64,000 nucleotides of DNA from Gynuella sunshinyii YC6258 (GCF_000940805.1 NZ_CP007142.1:2828593-2892592), one strand, 5' to 3'. Numbered from the stretch's first letter, positions 9,536-17,773 are shown. Notes: generated from the sequence alone by a model not told the origin. A program made the numbers and translations.

Positions 9536-9843
9536 ACGATGCAGGCCTCGATGGTATTTTAAGTTCGAAGAAATCCAATCCTTCGTTGAAAGCTAATAAT
9601 CCCAAGGATGCAAGGTTTGGAGATGGGCAATACCTGTCCGATATAGCCCCTGGGACAAAATCGTGCGCACAACTTTCAAGGTGCTTTATTGGCCAGCCGT
9701 TCCAAGGGAACAAATTCAAGAACTATGTAGAGGTCGATGTTAAAGGCCTAAACGTTCAGAAAGGTAGGGACGGTGTGTTTGTAATTCCAAATGATAAGCC
9801 TCTCGATTTGACAAATAGAATTCGTGGCAGCGGAGCGAACTAG
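9498..9843 (+). pseudogene. HYD1-type ADP-ribosyltransferase toxin tip, frameshifted from its Rhs carrier
   Basis: In the +1 frame relative to the Rhs core, sequence from about 9520 reads LYHYTDDAGLDGILSS, then DARFGDGQYLSDI, and later YVEVDVKGL. These are the characteristic blocks of the HYD1 signature ADP-ribosyltransferase family of polymorphic toxins. Removing one G from the G5 run at 9491 would join core and toxin in a single frame, exactly as in the sister copy at 13428, which has G4. The present sequence can only make the 85-residue piece from ATG 9586. A real mutation, phase variation and a sequencing error are all possible. Confidence 0.8.
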
Positions 9844-9845
9844 AT

Positions 9846-10124
9846 ATGCAATATTTAAAAATCAAGTGGCTACATGAATTCGAAGATGAGCCAGTCCTGA
9901 TTTATAGCGAGCTGACTGATGATCGTTCAGAGATTCGTAAAGTCGAGGTGTTCCCAAATGGTGATTATGGCTATGCTTATGACGGTGGAATTAAGGGTAC
10001 GACACAGTTGTCTGAAACACCTTTGCCAACAGAGCAAGAAATTGCAAGCGACCCACAATTTGAACCTAGAGTGATTGCGAAAGAGGAGTTTAATGGTGTT
10101 TGGGAGAAAGCTGTCTCAAGTTGA
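9846..10124 (+). CDS. DUF6881 immunity-type protein
   Basis: 92 residues beginning MQYLKIKWLHEFEDEPVLIY, with RKVEVFPNGDYGYAYD and DPQFEPRVIAKEEF downstream. This is the DUF6881 pattern often found next to HYD1-type toxins. It starts 3 bp after the toxin stop. Protection against the neighbouring ADP-ribosyltransferase is inferred from this pairing. Confidence 0.75.
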   Translation: MQYLKIKWLHEFEDEPVLIYSELTDDRSEIRKVEVFPNGDYGYAYDGGIKGTTQLSETPLPTEQEIASDPQFEPRVIAKEEFNGVWEKAVSS

Positions 10125-10454
10125 TGCTTTGTTGTTCCAAAGAGGGGAGATACCGTATCGATTTTCAAAGCGCCACAGCGGGGAAAGGGGGCTAACCAAT
10201 ATAAAAATGGCTATAACACAAAGGACTTCTGTGATGCTGATCAATGCTCTTACTTTGCTAAGGAGAGATCTCTCGCTGAGGACTATGCCAAGCATTATGG
10301 TGACGGGGTTATAGAGCTCAAAATTCCGAAAGATGTGTATAACTCTAGAATGAAACAGCACGAATACCTATATCAAGGAGGGCCTCGTACAGAGCCGCCT
10401 GTTCCCCATAGCGAATTCGATGTGCTTAATAGTGCAGAGAGTCGGCACAAATGA
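10125..10454 (+). pseudogene. Orphan toxin tip 4, start-less
   Basis: A 109-codon open frame that begins immediately after the stop of the DUF6881 gene and has no start codon of its own. Visible blocks are DTVSIFKAPQRGKG, NGYNTKDF, YFAKERSLAEDYAKHY and GVIELKIPKDVY. The order of blocks recalls ADP-ribosyltransferase-like Rhs tips, but this is only a resemblance. Its TGA overlaps the ATG of the next gene (ATGA), a typical toxin-immunity junction. Confidence 0.6.
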
Positions 10455-10723
10455 CCAACATAACCTGGGAAGAACTTAAGAAGACACTAGAAGTTGGGGC
10501 CTTAATTACGGGTACGATCACCAGGCATGAACCCCATGGCGTGTTTGTAGACATAGGATATGGGTATGATGGCCTCATACAAATAACTGACTTCAAGGAT
10601 GAAGGTGTAATGACGCCCGAAGAGTATCCAGTTATCGGTAAACAAGTGCAGGCGAAAATATTGGGATTTAAAGATCATGGCTGTCAGGTATGGCTGGGAG
10701 TAAAACCTAGCCAGATACATTAG
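10451..10723 (+). CDS. S1 RNA-binding-domain protein, probable immunity
   Basis: 90 residues forming a single S1/OB domain: GALITGTITRHEPHGVFVDIG, a DGLIQITDF strand and a VQAKILGFKD strand. Starts at ATG 10451, overlapping the toxin tip by 4 bp. S1 domains usually bind RNA. Here the position makes it the likely antitoxin partner of tip 4. Confidence 0.7.
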   Translation: MTNITWEELKKTLEVGALITGTITRHEPHGVFVDIGYGYDGLIQITDFKDEGVMTPEEYPVIGKQVQAKILGFKDHGCQVWLGVKPSQIH

Positions 10724-10746
10724 GCGCAGGACATTTTTTTGTTTAG

Positions 10747-10867
10747 CTGTGGTTTAATGTTGCAAAGAGTGGGTCTAAACTTTTAGGACATACCAGAATT
10801 GGCCACACTGTTCCTTGGGGAGATATGACCAAGGCGCAAAAGAAGGCATTTCAACATTCATATTCTA
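10747..10867 (+). pseudogene. Toxin tip 5, cut by IS5-family insertion
   Basis: Start-less frame reading FNVAKSGSKLLGHTRIGHT and then WGDMTKAQKKAFQHSYSR before it runs into the IS end at 10868. The GHTRIGHTVPW block resembles nuclease-type Rhs tips. The rest of the tip is not found on the far side of the IS, so part of it was lost with or after the insertion. Confidence 0.55.
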
Positions 10868-11889
10868 GGGAACCTCTGATTTTTACCCCATACCATAGTT
10901 AATCGTTAACACCATTCAAAACAAGCTCGAATTGGACGCATATTTGTCCCATTTGATGGCCTTTATGCCTGGAATCAGGGCCAAAACCCTAACCCCAGGC
11001 ACACTGATCCTATGTCAGCAGTGATTTCACTTTCATCAGGTTGGCAAAGGCACACAACAGATACAATCTGTTTGTATTCTTCGCCAAACCACGATAACCA
11101 ACTTTGCTGTAATCAAACATTCGTTTGATATAGAAAAAGCTGTGTTCCACTTTTGCTCTGATCTGTGCCGTAATCGTTTCCATCCAGTTTTCCAGGCTGT
11201 CTTCTGCGTGCCGGGTCGTGCAGCAATCATCCAGTCGACTGATCGGTCCTTGTGTTCTTCTCGTTTTTCAATACCAACATACCCGGCATCACCGATCACA
11301 TGCTCCTCCTGTCCGTGTAACAACTGGTCTGCCACGGTGATGTCATGGACATTGGCCGAGGTGGTTTTCAGGGTATGAATCAACCCAAATGTACTGACCA
11401 CTCCGATGTGCAGTTTCATGCCAAAATGCCATTCATTACCTTTCTTGACCTGATGCATCTCCGGGTCTCGAGCGTTGTCCTGGTTGTTGGTGGAGGTGGG
11501 TATCGCAATAATCGTGGCATCCATGATGGTACCTTCTTTGAAGGTCAATCCTTGTTTGGCAAGGGTGGTATTGATACGGTCAAAGATCTTTTGGAGCAGT
11601 TTGTGTTTCTCCAGCAAGTGACGAAAATGGAGAATGGTTGTTTCATCTGGAACAGTATCTATGGTGATACCAGCAAACCGCCGCATGGAGTAGTATCGCC
11701 GAATTGTTTTTTCCATTTCTGCCCATGGCAGCAGAGCCTCCATCTCAGCCAGAAATTTTTCCCGACGTGTTTGTTTACGCTTGGCTTGGCTCTCGGCATC
11801 TGAAAAACTGAGTGATGACATGACTATTCTCCATCTGCATCATTCTTGGCTGGATTATCGCAGATTTTGGGTATTTTTCAGAGTTGCCA
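10868..11889 (-). mobile_element. IS5-family insertion sequence, internally deleted copy
   Basis: 1022 bp with imperfect ends GGGAACCTCTGATTTTTACCC and, read inward from the other side, TGGCAACTCTGAAAAATACCC. TA flanks both sides. Compared with the 1155-bp copy at 37425 it lacks 120 bp and 13 bp inside the transposase, so it should be immobile on its own. Confidence 0.85.
11036..11821 (-). pseudogene. IS5-family transposase, inactivated
   Basis: Reads as a DDE transposase (TLAKQGLTFKEGTIMDATII, GNEWHFGMKLHIGV, HVIGDAGYVGIEKREE). An in-frame deletion of 40 codons after IRRYYS removes part of the N-terminal helix bundle. A 13-bp deletion after RPGT shifts the frame, so the C-terminal glutamate region is read wrongly. 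The intact paralogue at 37493 shows both lesions clearly. Confidence 0.85.
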
Positions 11890-11891
11890 TA

Positions 11892-12187
11892 GGTAAAAGT
11901 ACGATACAAGAACTGTATAAGTATTACGAAGTAGTAAAGCTAGTTTCTAGCAAGCCATCGTTAGCGGAAATCAACGGCGAGGAATCGGCTATATTGGGTA
12001 TGGCTCAAAATGATGTTGGTCAGTGGTGTTATGCTGTACATATTCTTGATTCAGAGGAAGGCTGGACGTCGTGGAGAGTGAATTCATTCCAACTGGCCGT
12101 GTGATGTCAAGAGGAGACTTTTACGACGGCGATTCTGTGACAGTTGAAGTTAATCCATTGACCGGAGAAGGAAGGCTCAAACAATAG
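11892..12187 (+). pseudogene. Imm31-like immunity gene, 5-prime cut and frameshifted
   Basis: Downstream of the IS the first frame reads YEVVKLVSSKPSLAEINGE, then ILGMAQNDVGQWCYAVHI. The reading shifts near 12068-12076 and another frame continues FIPTGRVMSRGDFYDGDS to a TAG at 12185. Together the two halves make a plausible Imm31-type immunity protein. As it stands the gene would stop at 12104 after a wrong tail. Family assignment is from memory of block order and is moderate. Confidence 0.55.
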
Positions 12188-12369
12188 CTGGCGATACGAT
12201 GACTATCACAGGTCAACGTCCTCCATACCCATTCTGTAAAGGCTACATGAACAGAGCTAACGCAGAAACTGGAGCAACCATACGTTATCAATGGCGTGAA
12301 AATGGGCAAACTCAACGTTGGACAACAGGCGGAAATTTATCAGGAAATTACTATGAACTATTGCTTTGA
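12184..12369 (+). pseudogene. Deaminase-like toxin tip 6, start-less
   Basis: Frame containing MTITGQRPPYPFCKGYMN, then AETGATIRYQW. The PPxxxCKGxMN segment is the zinc-cysteine end of bacterial nucleic-acid deaminase-type toxin tips. The first of the two expected cysteines appears as Tyr (PYPFC). The upstream H[AC]E half is missing, so the piece is not an active enzyme. Its TGA overlaps the start region of the Imm10 gene. Confidence 0.5.
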
Positions 12370-12739
12370 TGCTACTCACATATTTACCCAAGATGATGGT
12401 TATATGGTTATGATTGGTTTTGCTGATGACGAATTTGAACCAACCAAATTCGTCATACTTCAAAAAGCACATGAGTATGACGACCAAGATAAACAAATGG
12501 GTATGGACAAGATACATATTCAGATCGAGGATGAGTCGAGGTCAAAATATGGTGGCATTGATTCAATTCAGGTTAGTGAGGGATCGATAAAAGTGTCATT
12601 GTCTGATGACACCAAATCTGCATTATCTATTGATGGCGATATAGAAGTGGTGGTACCGGCAGAGCATCCAGCTTTTGAAGAGGTGAAATTTGAATTAAAG
12701 AAAATATGTGAGGTGGAGCAAATACCATTTTCAGGATGA
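12353..12739 (+). CDS. Imm10-family immunity protein
   Basis: 128 residues from ATG 12353 (MNYCFDATHIF). Blocks VMIGFADDEFEPTKFVILQ, YDDQDKQMGMDKIHIQI and YGGIDSIQV are typical of Imm10. The longer ORF from 12296 lies inside the toxin tip and is not used. It overlaps the end of the deaminase-like tip by 17 bp. Imm10 proteins often pair with deaminase toxins, which fits. Confidence 0.75.
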   Translation: MNYCFDATHIFTQDDGYMVMIGFADDEFEPTKFVILQKAHEYDDQDKQMGMDKIHIQIEDESRSKYGGIDSIQVSEGSIKVSLSDDTKSALSIDGDIEVVVPAEHPAFEEVKFELKKICEVEQIPFSG

Positions 12740-12758
12740 GGTTAAAAAAATTGGCTGA

Positions 12759-12905
12759 CTGCCGAATTTTAATGCTACAAAGACTGCAGATCAGACCTTT
12801 GAAATTGTCGATGGTATTCGAAGATCTAAAGCTGCTGATTTAGTAGGAAACAAAACGATCAAAACTGATGTCTTGGATGCTAACGATAAAAAAACACCCA
12901 TTTAA
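12759..12905 (+). pseudogene. Remnant toxin tip 7
   Basis: A start-less frame of roughly 45 codons ending at TAA 12903. It contains TFEIVDGIRRSKAADLVGNK, a block found near the end of some Rhs/WapA nuclease tips. No immunity gene follows; a terminator does. Degraded leftover. Confidence 0.4.
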
Positions 12906-12918
12906 ATAGAAACATACG

Positions 12919-12941
12919 GCCCGCACTTGCGGGATTTTTTG
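12919..12941 (+). terminator. Rho-independent terminator
   Basis: Stem CCCGC / GCGGG followed by ATTTTTTG. It shares its 5-prime flank with the terminator at 8517. Confidence 0.7.
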
Positions 12942-13038
12942 TATCTTCACAAACCAAGCGCCAGGAAAAAATCGGAATTCCATGGAATAAAAAGGCACCA
13001 AACATATTTGAATTTCAGATTCACTTGGAACAGTCAGA

Positions 13039-13728
13039 AACACCCGCGAACTGACATTCCACCACCACCAGACTGTGGCCGATGCCGGGCTCGTGTACGT
13101 CGGAGCGAGATGGTACAGTCCCAGACTAAGGCGGTTTATATCCCCTGATCCGGTTGGAGTGCCTGATGCAGCCGTTACCGGTGTCAATCGGTTCCATTAT
13201 GGATTGGATAATCCGTTGGCGTATACGGATCCGGATGGGGAGTTTGTCCAGTTCATTGTGAAATTTGCCATGGACGTGGCAATTGAATCAGCGATTCAAT
13301 ACGCGACGAGTGGCGAAGTCGACCTGAAAGACGCTGCCACTAGTGCAGCCATTGGCATGTTCAATCCTGCCAAAACCCTTCAGCGCGCGAATAAGCTGAT
13401 GGGGATTACCAGTAAGGCGATTAAGTCGGGGAAGGTTACAAAGGCAGTAGGCAACTTGAAGGGAATACCCCTAAAAGAAGCTAAGCAGTCAATGTCTAAG
13501 TGGGACAAAGCCACTTATGACACCCTTTCCGATAGCATACGAGATCATGCAAAAAGGCATGGTTTTGGTAATGACATACCCAAATATTTGCGTAAGTCGG
13601 CCAATTTCAATAAGAAGGGGGCAAAGCAGAAAAATCTTGAGGATGGAGCAACTCGTTGGAATAGAAGAAATGGTGAATTTCTAATCGAACGTAATGGAAA
13701 AATTGTCACGTACGGGGTAAATAAATGA
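13039..13728 (+). CDS. Rhs core end fused to nuclease-like toxin tip 8
   Basis: Opens with the Rhs core (TRELTFHHHQTVADAGL, then GARWYSPRLRRFISPDPVG) and the same 60-residue linker as the copy at 8655. Here the linker has four G at 13428-13431 and stays in frame. The unique tip starts near KVTKAVGN and ends KYLRKSANFNKKG ... TRWNRRNGEFLIERNGK. The basic tip looks like an RNase-type toxin domain but the family is not assigned. The only in-frame start is GTG 13075, inside the core, so this may be a displaced, non-expressed tip. Confidence 0.7.
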   Translation, partial: NTRELTFHHHQTVADAGLVYVGARWYSPRLRRFISPDPVGVPDAAVTGVNRFHYGLDNPLAYTDPDGEFVQFIVKFAMDVAIESAIQYATSGEVDLKDAATSAAIGMFNPAKTLQRANKLMGITSKAIKSGKVTKAVGNLKGIPLKEAKQSMSKWDKATYDTLSDSIRDHAKRHGFGNDIPKYLRKSANFNKKGAKQKNLEDGATRWNRRNGEFLIERNGKIVTYGVNK

Positions 13729-14096
13729 TCGGCGTTTACAGCAAGGCTTTGGAAGTACTGCTTAAGTTTTTAGAGTTAGCGTTTTCCAGAAGTGCTAATG
13801 ATAGGAAGCGATTACATGATATTGAGTGGGAGGCCGAGGAAGGAGCACCATCTGTACTAGGGGAAGTTGAAGTCAGGGCTGATGCAGTTATTGGTATCGT
13901 GCGAACTCATTTAAAAAGGCAAACGAATAACATCGATGAGGTTGTTGAGGCTTTACGGGCAGGCTCTATATATGAATCAGAGTCGATTGTTAGATGGATT
14001 GCATCCGACGGCGATAACTTTCATGAGTTCTTGTGTTATATAGAGGCAATAGAGAACCTACGTACAAGTATGATGACCTTCCTGAAAAATGAATAA
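13725..14096 (+). CDS. Probable immunity protein 8
   Basis: 123 residues, overlapping the toxin stop by 4 bp (ATGA). Soluble, strongly helical and acidic, as expected for neutralising a basic nuclease tip. Family not recognised; the role is inferred from the overlap. Confidence 0.6.
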   Translation: MIGVYSKALEVLLKFLELAFSRSANDRKRLHDIEWEAEEGAPSVLGEVEVRADAVIGIVRTHLKRQTNNIDEVVEALRAGSIYESESIVRWIASDGDNFHEFLCYIEAIENLRTSMMTFLKNE

Positions 14097-14450
14097 TCTG
14101 TTGTTACAAAGGGCGCAGGAAAATATGATGTTGGTCCTTACAATGAAATCAAAGGAACCGTTCCTGGATTAGATGCTCATCACGCTGGCCAAAAAGCAGC
14201 AATGAAAAAGCTTGTTGATGGTTACGATCCAAATACTGGGCCTTCAATTTTAGTTCCGAAAGTTGGTTACACTATTAAAGGACCAAATGGGATCGTATCT
14301 AGGAGCACAAAGGGAATCGATAGTGCTCGTGACTTGCTTGCTCGGGATGTTAAAGAGTTGAGACGAGTCTACTCGGATGTACCTAACAGCCAGCTGCAAA
14401 ATTTAATTAATTTAAATAAAGAAATGTATCCGTCAGCATTTAAAAAGTGA
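14097..14450 (+). pseudogene. Orphan HH-motif nuclease tip 9, start-less
   Basis: A 117-codon frame starting directly after the previous immunity stop. Blocks are GLDAHHAGQKAAMKKLV, SILVPKVGYTIKGPNGIVS and SARDLLARDVKELRRVY. The DAHH motif is that of AHH/HNH-type nuclease toxins. ATG 14202 lies downstream of the HH motif, so translation from there would lack the active site. Confidence 0.65.
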
Positions 14451-14459
14451 TCAACAATT

Positions 14460-14807
14460 ATGAAGCCTGAAGAATTCGTAAAAAAAATTAGGCAGTCTGT
14501 TCTTGATGAGAATATTGCCATTTATAAAGATTTGTTCGCAAACACCGAGATAGATCAAGCTTCAGATCCTTATTGGCAGGAGGCTCTGGGTCTATTTAAG
14601 AAGCTTGGCGACAAAGAAAAGGAAACTCTGTTCAAAATTATGAGGCAGGTGTCTGTTGATACAATATCAAACTTGTTTGCTCTTCTGGATGGCGTAAGTT
14701 GTTTGGAAGATCAAGATGGTGACTTCAGCCTTACTATAGAAAATGAGAAAAAACAGCTAAATGGTGATCTACAGGACATTTTTCTAGAAATAGAAGAAGA
14801 TCTTTAA
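14460..14807 (+). CDS. Probable immunity protein 9
   Basis: 115 residues starting MKPEEFVKKIRQ, 9 bp after the nuclease tip. All-helical, acidic protein ending in EIEEDL. Not a family I recognise. Position and charge suggest it protects against the HH nuclease. Confidence 0.6.
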   Translation: MKPEEFVKKIRQSVLDENIAIYKDLFANTEIDQASDPYWQEALGLFKKLGDKEKETLFKIMRQVSVDTISNLFALLDGVSCLEDQDGDFSLTIENEKKQLNGDLQDIFLEIEEDL

Positions 14808-14820
14808 ATTCTATAGCTCA

Positions 14821-14846
14821 AGCTCGCTTATGCGGGCTTTCTTTTA
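14821..14846 (+). terminator. Probable terminator
   Basis: Imperfect stem AGCTCGC / GCGGGCT followed by TTCTTTT, just after immunity gene 9. Confidence 0.5.
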
Positions 14847-14884
14847 TCCAGCAGTTAATGGGACACCCACTCTAATAATAGATC

Positions 14885-14910
14885 GGCCCCGGTAAAACCG
14901 GGGCTTTTCT
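14885..14910 (+). terminator. Rho-independent terminator
   Basis: Perfect 7-bp stem GCCCCGG / CCGGGGC with an AAAA-type loop and TTTT tail. It stands directly before the next Rhs scrap and a GGACACCCAT motif. Confidence 0.7.
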
Positions 14911-14931
14911 CTAGTAGGACACCCATAAATT

Positions 14932-15099
14932 TGTTGCCAGACAGAATGACAACCGCATCGAACGCTACCTGCGTGATGATCAGCATAAAGTGCTCGCCTC
15001 ACACAGTACTGATGGTGAATACAACCTGTACATTTACCTGAACGGCCAGACCGTTGCCAACCTCACAGGCAGCGATACCCAGACAGAAACTGTCGATGC
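14932..15099 (+). pseudogene. Rhs core scrap upstream of the WHH tip
   Basis: About 55 codons matching the first Rhs fragment (VARQNDNRIERYLRDDQ, then LYIYLNGQTVANLTG). It ends abruptly and switches to an unrelated tip in another frame. It begins right after a GGACACCCAT motif. Confidence 0.75.
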
Positions 15100-15108
15100 A
15101 ATTCCTGA

Positions 15109-15399
15109 AGGTATACATGGCACCATCATCAAGATGGTAAGACGATGAAGCTTGTCCCTCAAAACATTCACAACAAAACTGCTCATACAGGTGGCGTTGT
15201 TGTTATTAATAAAGTAAAACAAGTAGCAGGTTCAACGATTCTATCCATTAATGCAGGCCTGATGTATTTTGAGAAAAAATTCACGTCGACAAATAAGATG
15301 CTTGATTTATTAGACCCAATAGGAACTATGTCAGATTCATATTGGGAGGAAATCAACTCAAATAGAATTATCCCACCTATATGGTCAGGTTATAGTTAG
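15109..15399 (+). pseudogene. WHH-family nuclease toxin tip 10, start-less
   Basis: In the frame of ATG 15145, the codons just upstream read YTWHHHQDGKTMKLVPQ followed by NIHNKTAHTGG. This is the full signature of WHH (HNH-superfamily) nuclease toxins. TGA at 15106 and the Rhs scrap in a different frame show the join is not clean. Starting at ATG 15145 would lose the catalytic histidines. The tail ends IIPPIWSGYS. Confidence 0.7.
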
Positions 15400-15488
15400 C
15401 TAGTCATTAGTTTTAGAGGAAGTAGTTTCTCAATGCGTCAGGACTAATGCCATGCTTTAGAATAAACCGCTTTTATAAAGGAAAGTTT

Positions 15489-16205
15489 ATGAATAATCCT
15501 GCTGTAACAGTAAATCCTTATGGCGAAATAGATGATAAATATTTAGACAGGTTTTTAAGCGAACTACCAAGTACTCCTCCGGCCACATACTTAGAGTATT
15601 TACGAAACGGAAATGGAGGGAAATTGAAGAATGATATTGTTCTCTTGTCAGGTAAGTACTTTTGTTCGATTCATGAATATTTTGGTTTGTTTTTGGCTCC
15701 AGCTTACTTGAGCTTAGAGGAAAACTACAAACGTTATAGAAATCGAGTAAGCAAGTTCTTTTTGCCTATTGCTACAGACCCTGGGGGAAATATCTTTGGG
15801 ATATCGCTAGGTGATGCAGATTATGGGAAAATTTATTTCTGGAATCATGAGCTTGAAGGTCAAGCTAAATCACTAACATGGTTATCAAATGACTTCTCAT
15901 TATTTATTTCCAGCCTTCAAGAACGAAGTCTATCTGATTTAGATCAAATACTGGAAAATGATGATAAAGACAGATTGCGTGATTATTTTCTGATTCATCA
16001 TTTGGCGCTGGAAGACGTAGATGAGTATGGTAGGTCAATATTGGAGCGCGCAGTTATCAAAGGGGCCAGCCACTGTATTAAACTTCTATATAGCAAAGGG
16101 GCAAAGAAAAGAAATTCTTTGATGTTAGCTAGAAGGAATGCACGGTTTTTTGAAAAACATAAGGAAATTGTTAAGCTAATCGAAGACATTTATGGTACTG
16201 GATGA
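15489..16205 (+). CDS. SUKH (SMI1/KNR4) immunity protein with ankyrin-like tail
   Basis: 238 residues from ATG 15489 (AAAGGAAAG ribosome site). Residues 15-150 carry the SUKH pattern: PATYLEYLRNGNGG, then IATDPGGNIFGISLGDADYGKIYFWNH. The C-terminal part DEYGRSILERAVIKGASHCI and the KLLYSKGA segment look like one or two ankyrin repeats. SUKH proteins are common antidotes to nuclease toxins, fitting the WHH tip just upstream. Confidence 0.8.
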   Translation: MNNPAVTVNPYGEIDDKYLDRFLSELPSTPPATYLEYLRNGNGGKLKNDIVLLSGKYFCSIHEYFGLFLAPAYLSLEENYKRYRNRVSKFFLPIATDPGGNIFGISLGDADYGKIYFWNHELEGQAKSLTWLSNDFSLFISSLQERSLSDLDQILENDDKDRLRDYFLIHHLALEDVDEYGRSILERAVIKGASHCIKLLYSKGAKKRNSLMLARRNARFFEKHKEIVKLIEDIYGTG

Positions 16206-16302
16206 GCTTGGGACAAGGTGCATAGAAAATGAATGTTGACAATCAATGGGGTCACCCGTAAGGAAGAAGATATCGACCGATTAAAGGCCCCCACACATTT
16301 GA

Positions 16303-16402
16303 ATTTCAGATTCACTGAGAGCAATCAGAAACGACCGCGAGCTGAAGGTTCACCACCAGACCATCACCGATGCCGGACTCGTGTACATAGGAGCAAGATG
16401 AT
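16303..16402 (+). pseudogene. Rhs core scrap
   Basis: About 100 bp similar to 13010-13120 (FEFQIH, then TITDADAGLVY-like sequence), with a stop replacing the tail of GARW. It marks the border of one more lost module before the next orphan gene. Confidence 0.6.
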
Positions 16403-16422
16403 CTGATTAAGGGATATATTTT

Positions 16423-16794
16423 ATGAATATTGATTGTTTAACCGGTTTTGTTTTAGAAGGCTGCCGTTTTTCAAGGTCCTCGTATACTTTTGAATTTAGT
16501 GGACAATATGAAGATAAGTTTCGTACTTTTCTCGTGAGTACCTCATACAACTTCTCAATGTCAAAGAGCGTTGTTATGGATTCTTGCGAAAAATTCTCGT
16601 CTGATATTTGGCCGGTTTTGGAGAAAGCTATAACTTCAATAGTGATTGAAACAGAAAATGGGACTTCTAGAGTCATATTCAACTTTGATGAAGATGAAAG
16701 TAACTATTTTATTGTATGGTCTGAAGAACCTCTGATAGATAATTTACTAATCGTAACTGAGCAGGGTACGGACAATTGGTTTTCTGTGTGTTGA
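16423..16794 (+). CDS. Orphan immunity-like protein, 123 aa
   Basis: Starts ATG 16423 (MNIDCLTGFVLEG), preceded by AAGGGATAT. Beta-rich first half and acidic DEDESNYFIVWSEE segment. There is no toxin tip between the Rhs scrap and this gene, so it is probably a leftover immunity gene. Family unknown. Confidence 0.5.
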   Translation: MNIDCLTGFVLEGCRFSRSSYTFEFSGQYEDKFRTFLVSTSYNFSMSKSVVMDSCEKFSSDIWPVLEKAITSIVIETENGTSRVIFNFDEDESNYFIVWSEEPLIDNLLIVTEQGTDNWFSVC

Positions 16795-16992
16795 AATGAA
16801 AATAATGGATTGCAGTGTCGACGTTTATACCCACATCCTTTTTGTTCATTGTCATCGCATCCCGTACTTGCTAAATTTGGGCCGCAGCCCATTCGATTGT
16901 TCGAGTTAAAATCGGGTCGGGGGAAGCATTCAGACTGATTAACAATATCGAGTATCTGGCATTCATCGGATGACTTTCCTGGTAACTATTAG

Positions 16993-17158
16993 CCTGGTAA
17001 TCAAATAGATCGTCCTGATCTCATTGATTGTCATCCCGAGAAATCTGGCGGTGTTGCGCGAAACACCTTAAGTTCTCGGGACTCGTATTGACTATGGCCA
17101 ATGGTGTGGTCCGACATATCGGTGTATCCCTGCATCACACTATTTACCTGACATAAAT
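16993..17158 (+). repeat. Multi-hairpin dispersed repeat, copy 1
   Basis: About 165 bp with strong similarity to 54781-54963. Nested stems are visible: CCCGAGAA / TTCTCGGG enclosing GGTGTT / AACACC, then CCGA-N4-TCGG inside GTGTG / CACAC. The stems persist where the bases differ between copies. No ORF. It could be a structured RNA or a palindromic mobile repeat. It lies about 90 bp before the AraC-type gene. Confidence 0.65.
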
Positions 17159-17247
17159 AGTTGCTGCTAGCTACGGGTTTCACCTTACTATTCTGGAAGC
17201 CGAAGGAATAGCTGCATATGTTGAGTTGAACCAGACAAAACGTTCAA

Positions 17248-17763
17248 ATGGATGGTGCTACGCACAGCTATTTAACTCCAGCGTTAGGCATAAGAATGAG
17301 ACAAAGTCCTGAATTATTGCGTAGATTGTTGCGATCGAAAGATCGTATGGATGGTGCACCCCATGAGGATTGGCCTATTAAGCGCTTGGCCCACGTGAGT
17401 GCCGTTTCGGTAGCGCACTTTTCACGTGAGTTCAAAAAAGCTTTTGGTACACCTCCACACCGTTACCTGCTCACCCGTCGAATAGAACGAGCCACAGCAC
17501 TGCTCCGCGACACTGACCTGCCTATTACTGATATAGCACTGCAAACTGGCTGGAACAGTATTGGTACTTTTGGCCGTATTTTCAAAGACATAACCGGTGA
17601 CAGTCCTGGAGAGTTTCGAGAGCGTGAAAGCTCAATTTCCCATGTACAAAGAGAAATACCGGAATGTGTTATGCGGGCTGCCAATCGCCCAAACCTCAAA
17701 ATAGCAGTTTCGGAGAAGCGCCGAATTCAATCTGTTGGCAAGCTAGGAGTCCAATCTGATTGA
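17248..17763 (+). CDS. AraC-family regulator, HTH domain only
   Basis: 171 residues; ATG 17296 (MRQSPELLRRLL) is an alternative start. Two helix-turn-helix units are seen: WPIKRLAHVSAVSVAHFSR and LPITDIALQTGWNSIGTFGR. The first falls at about residues 48-70. The HTH occupies the middle and no ligand-binding domain is present, so it may sense through redox or act constitutively. It is followed 10 bp later by a VOC gene, suggesting co-regulation. Confidence 0.8.
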   Translation: MDGATHSYLTPALGIRMRQSPELLRRLLRSKDRMDGAPHEDWPIKRLAHVSAVSVAHFSREFKKAFGTPPHRYLLTRRIERATALLRDTDLPITDIALQTGWNSIGTFGRIFKDITGDSPGEFRERESSISHVQREIPECVMRAANRPNLKIAVSEKRRIQSVGKLGVQSD

Positions 17764-17773
17764 GGAGGTTTCT

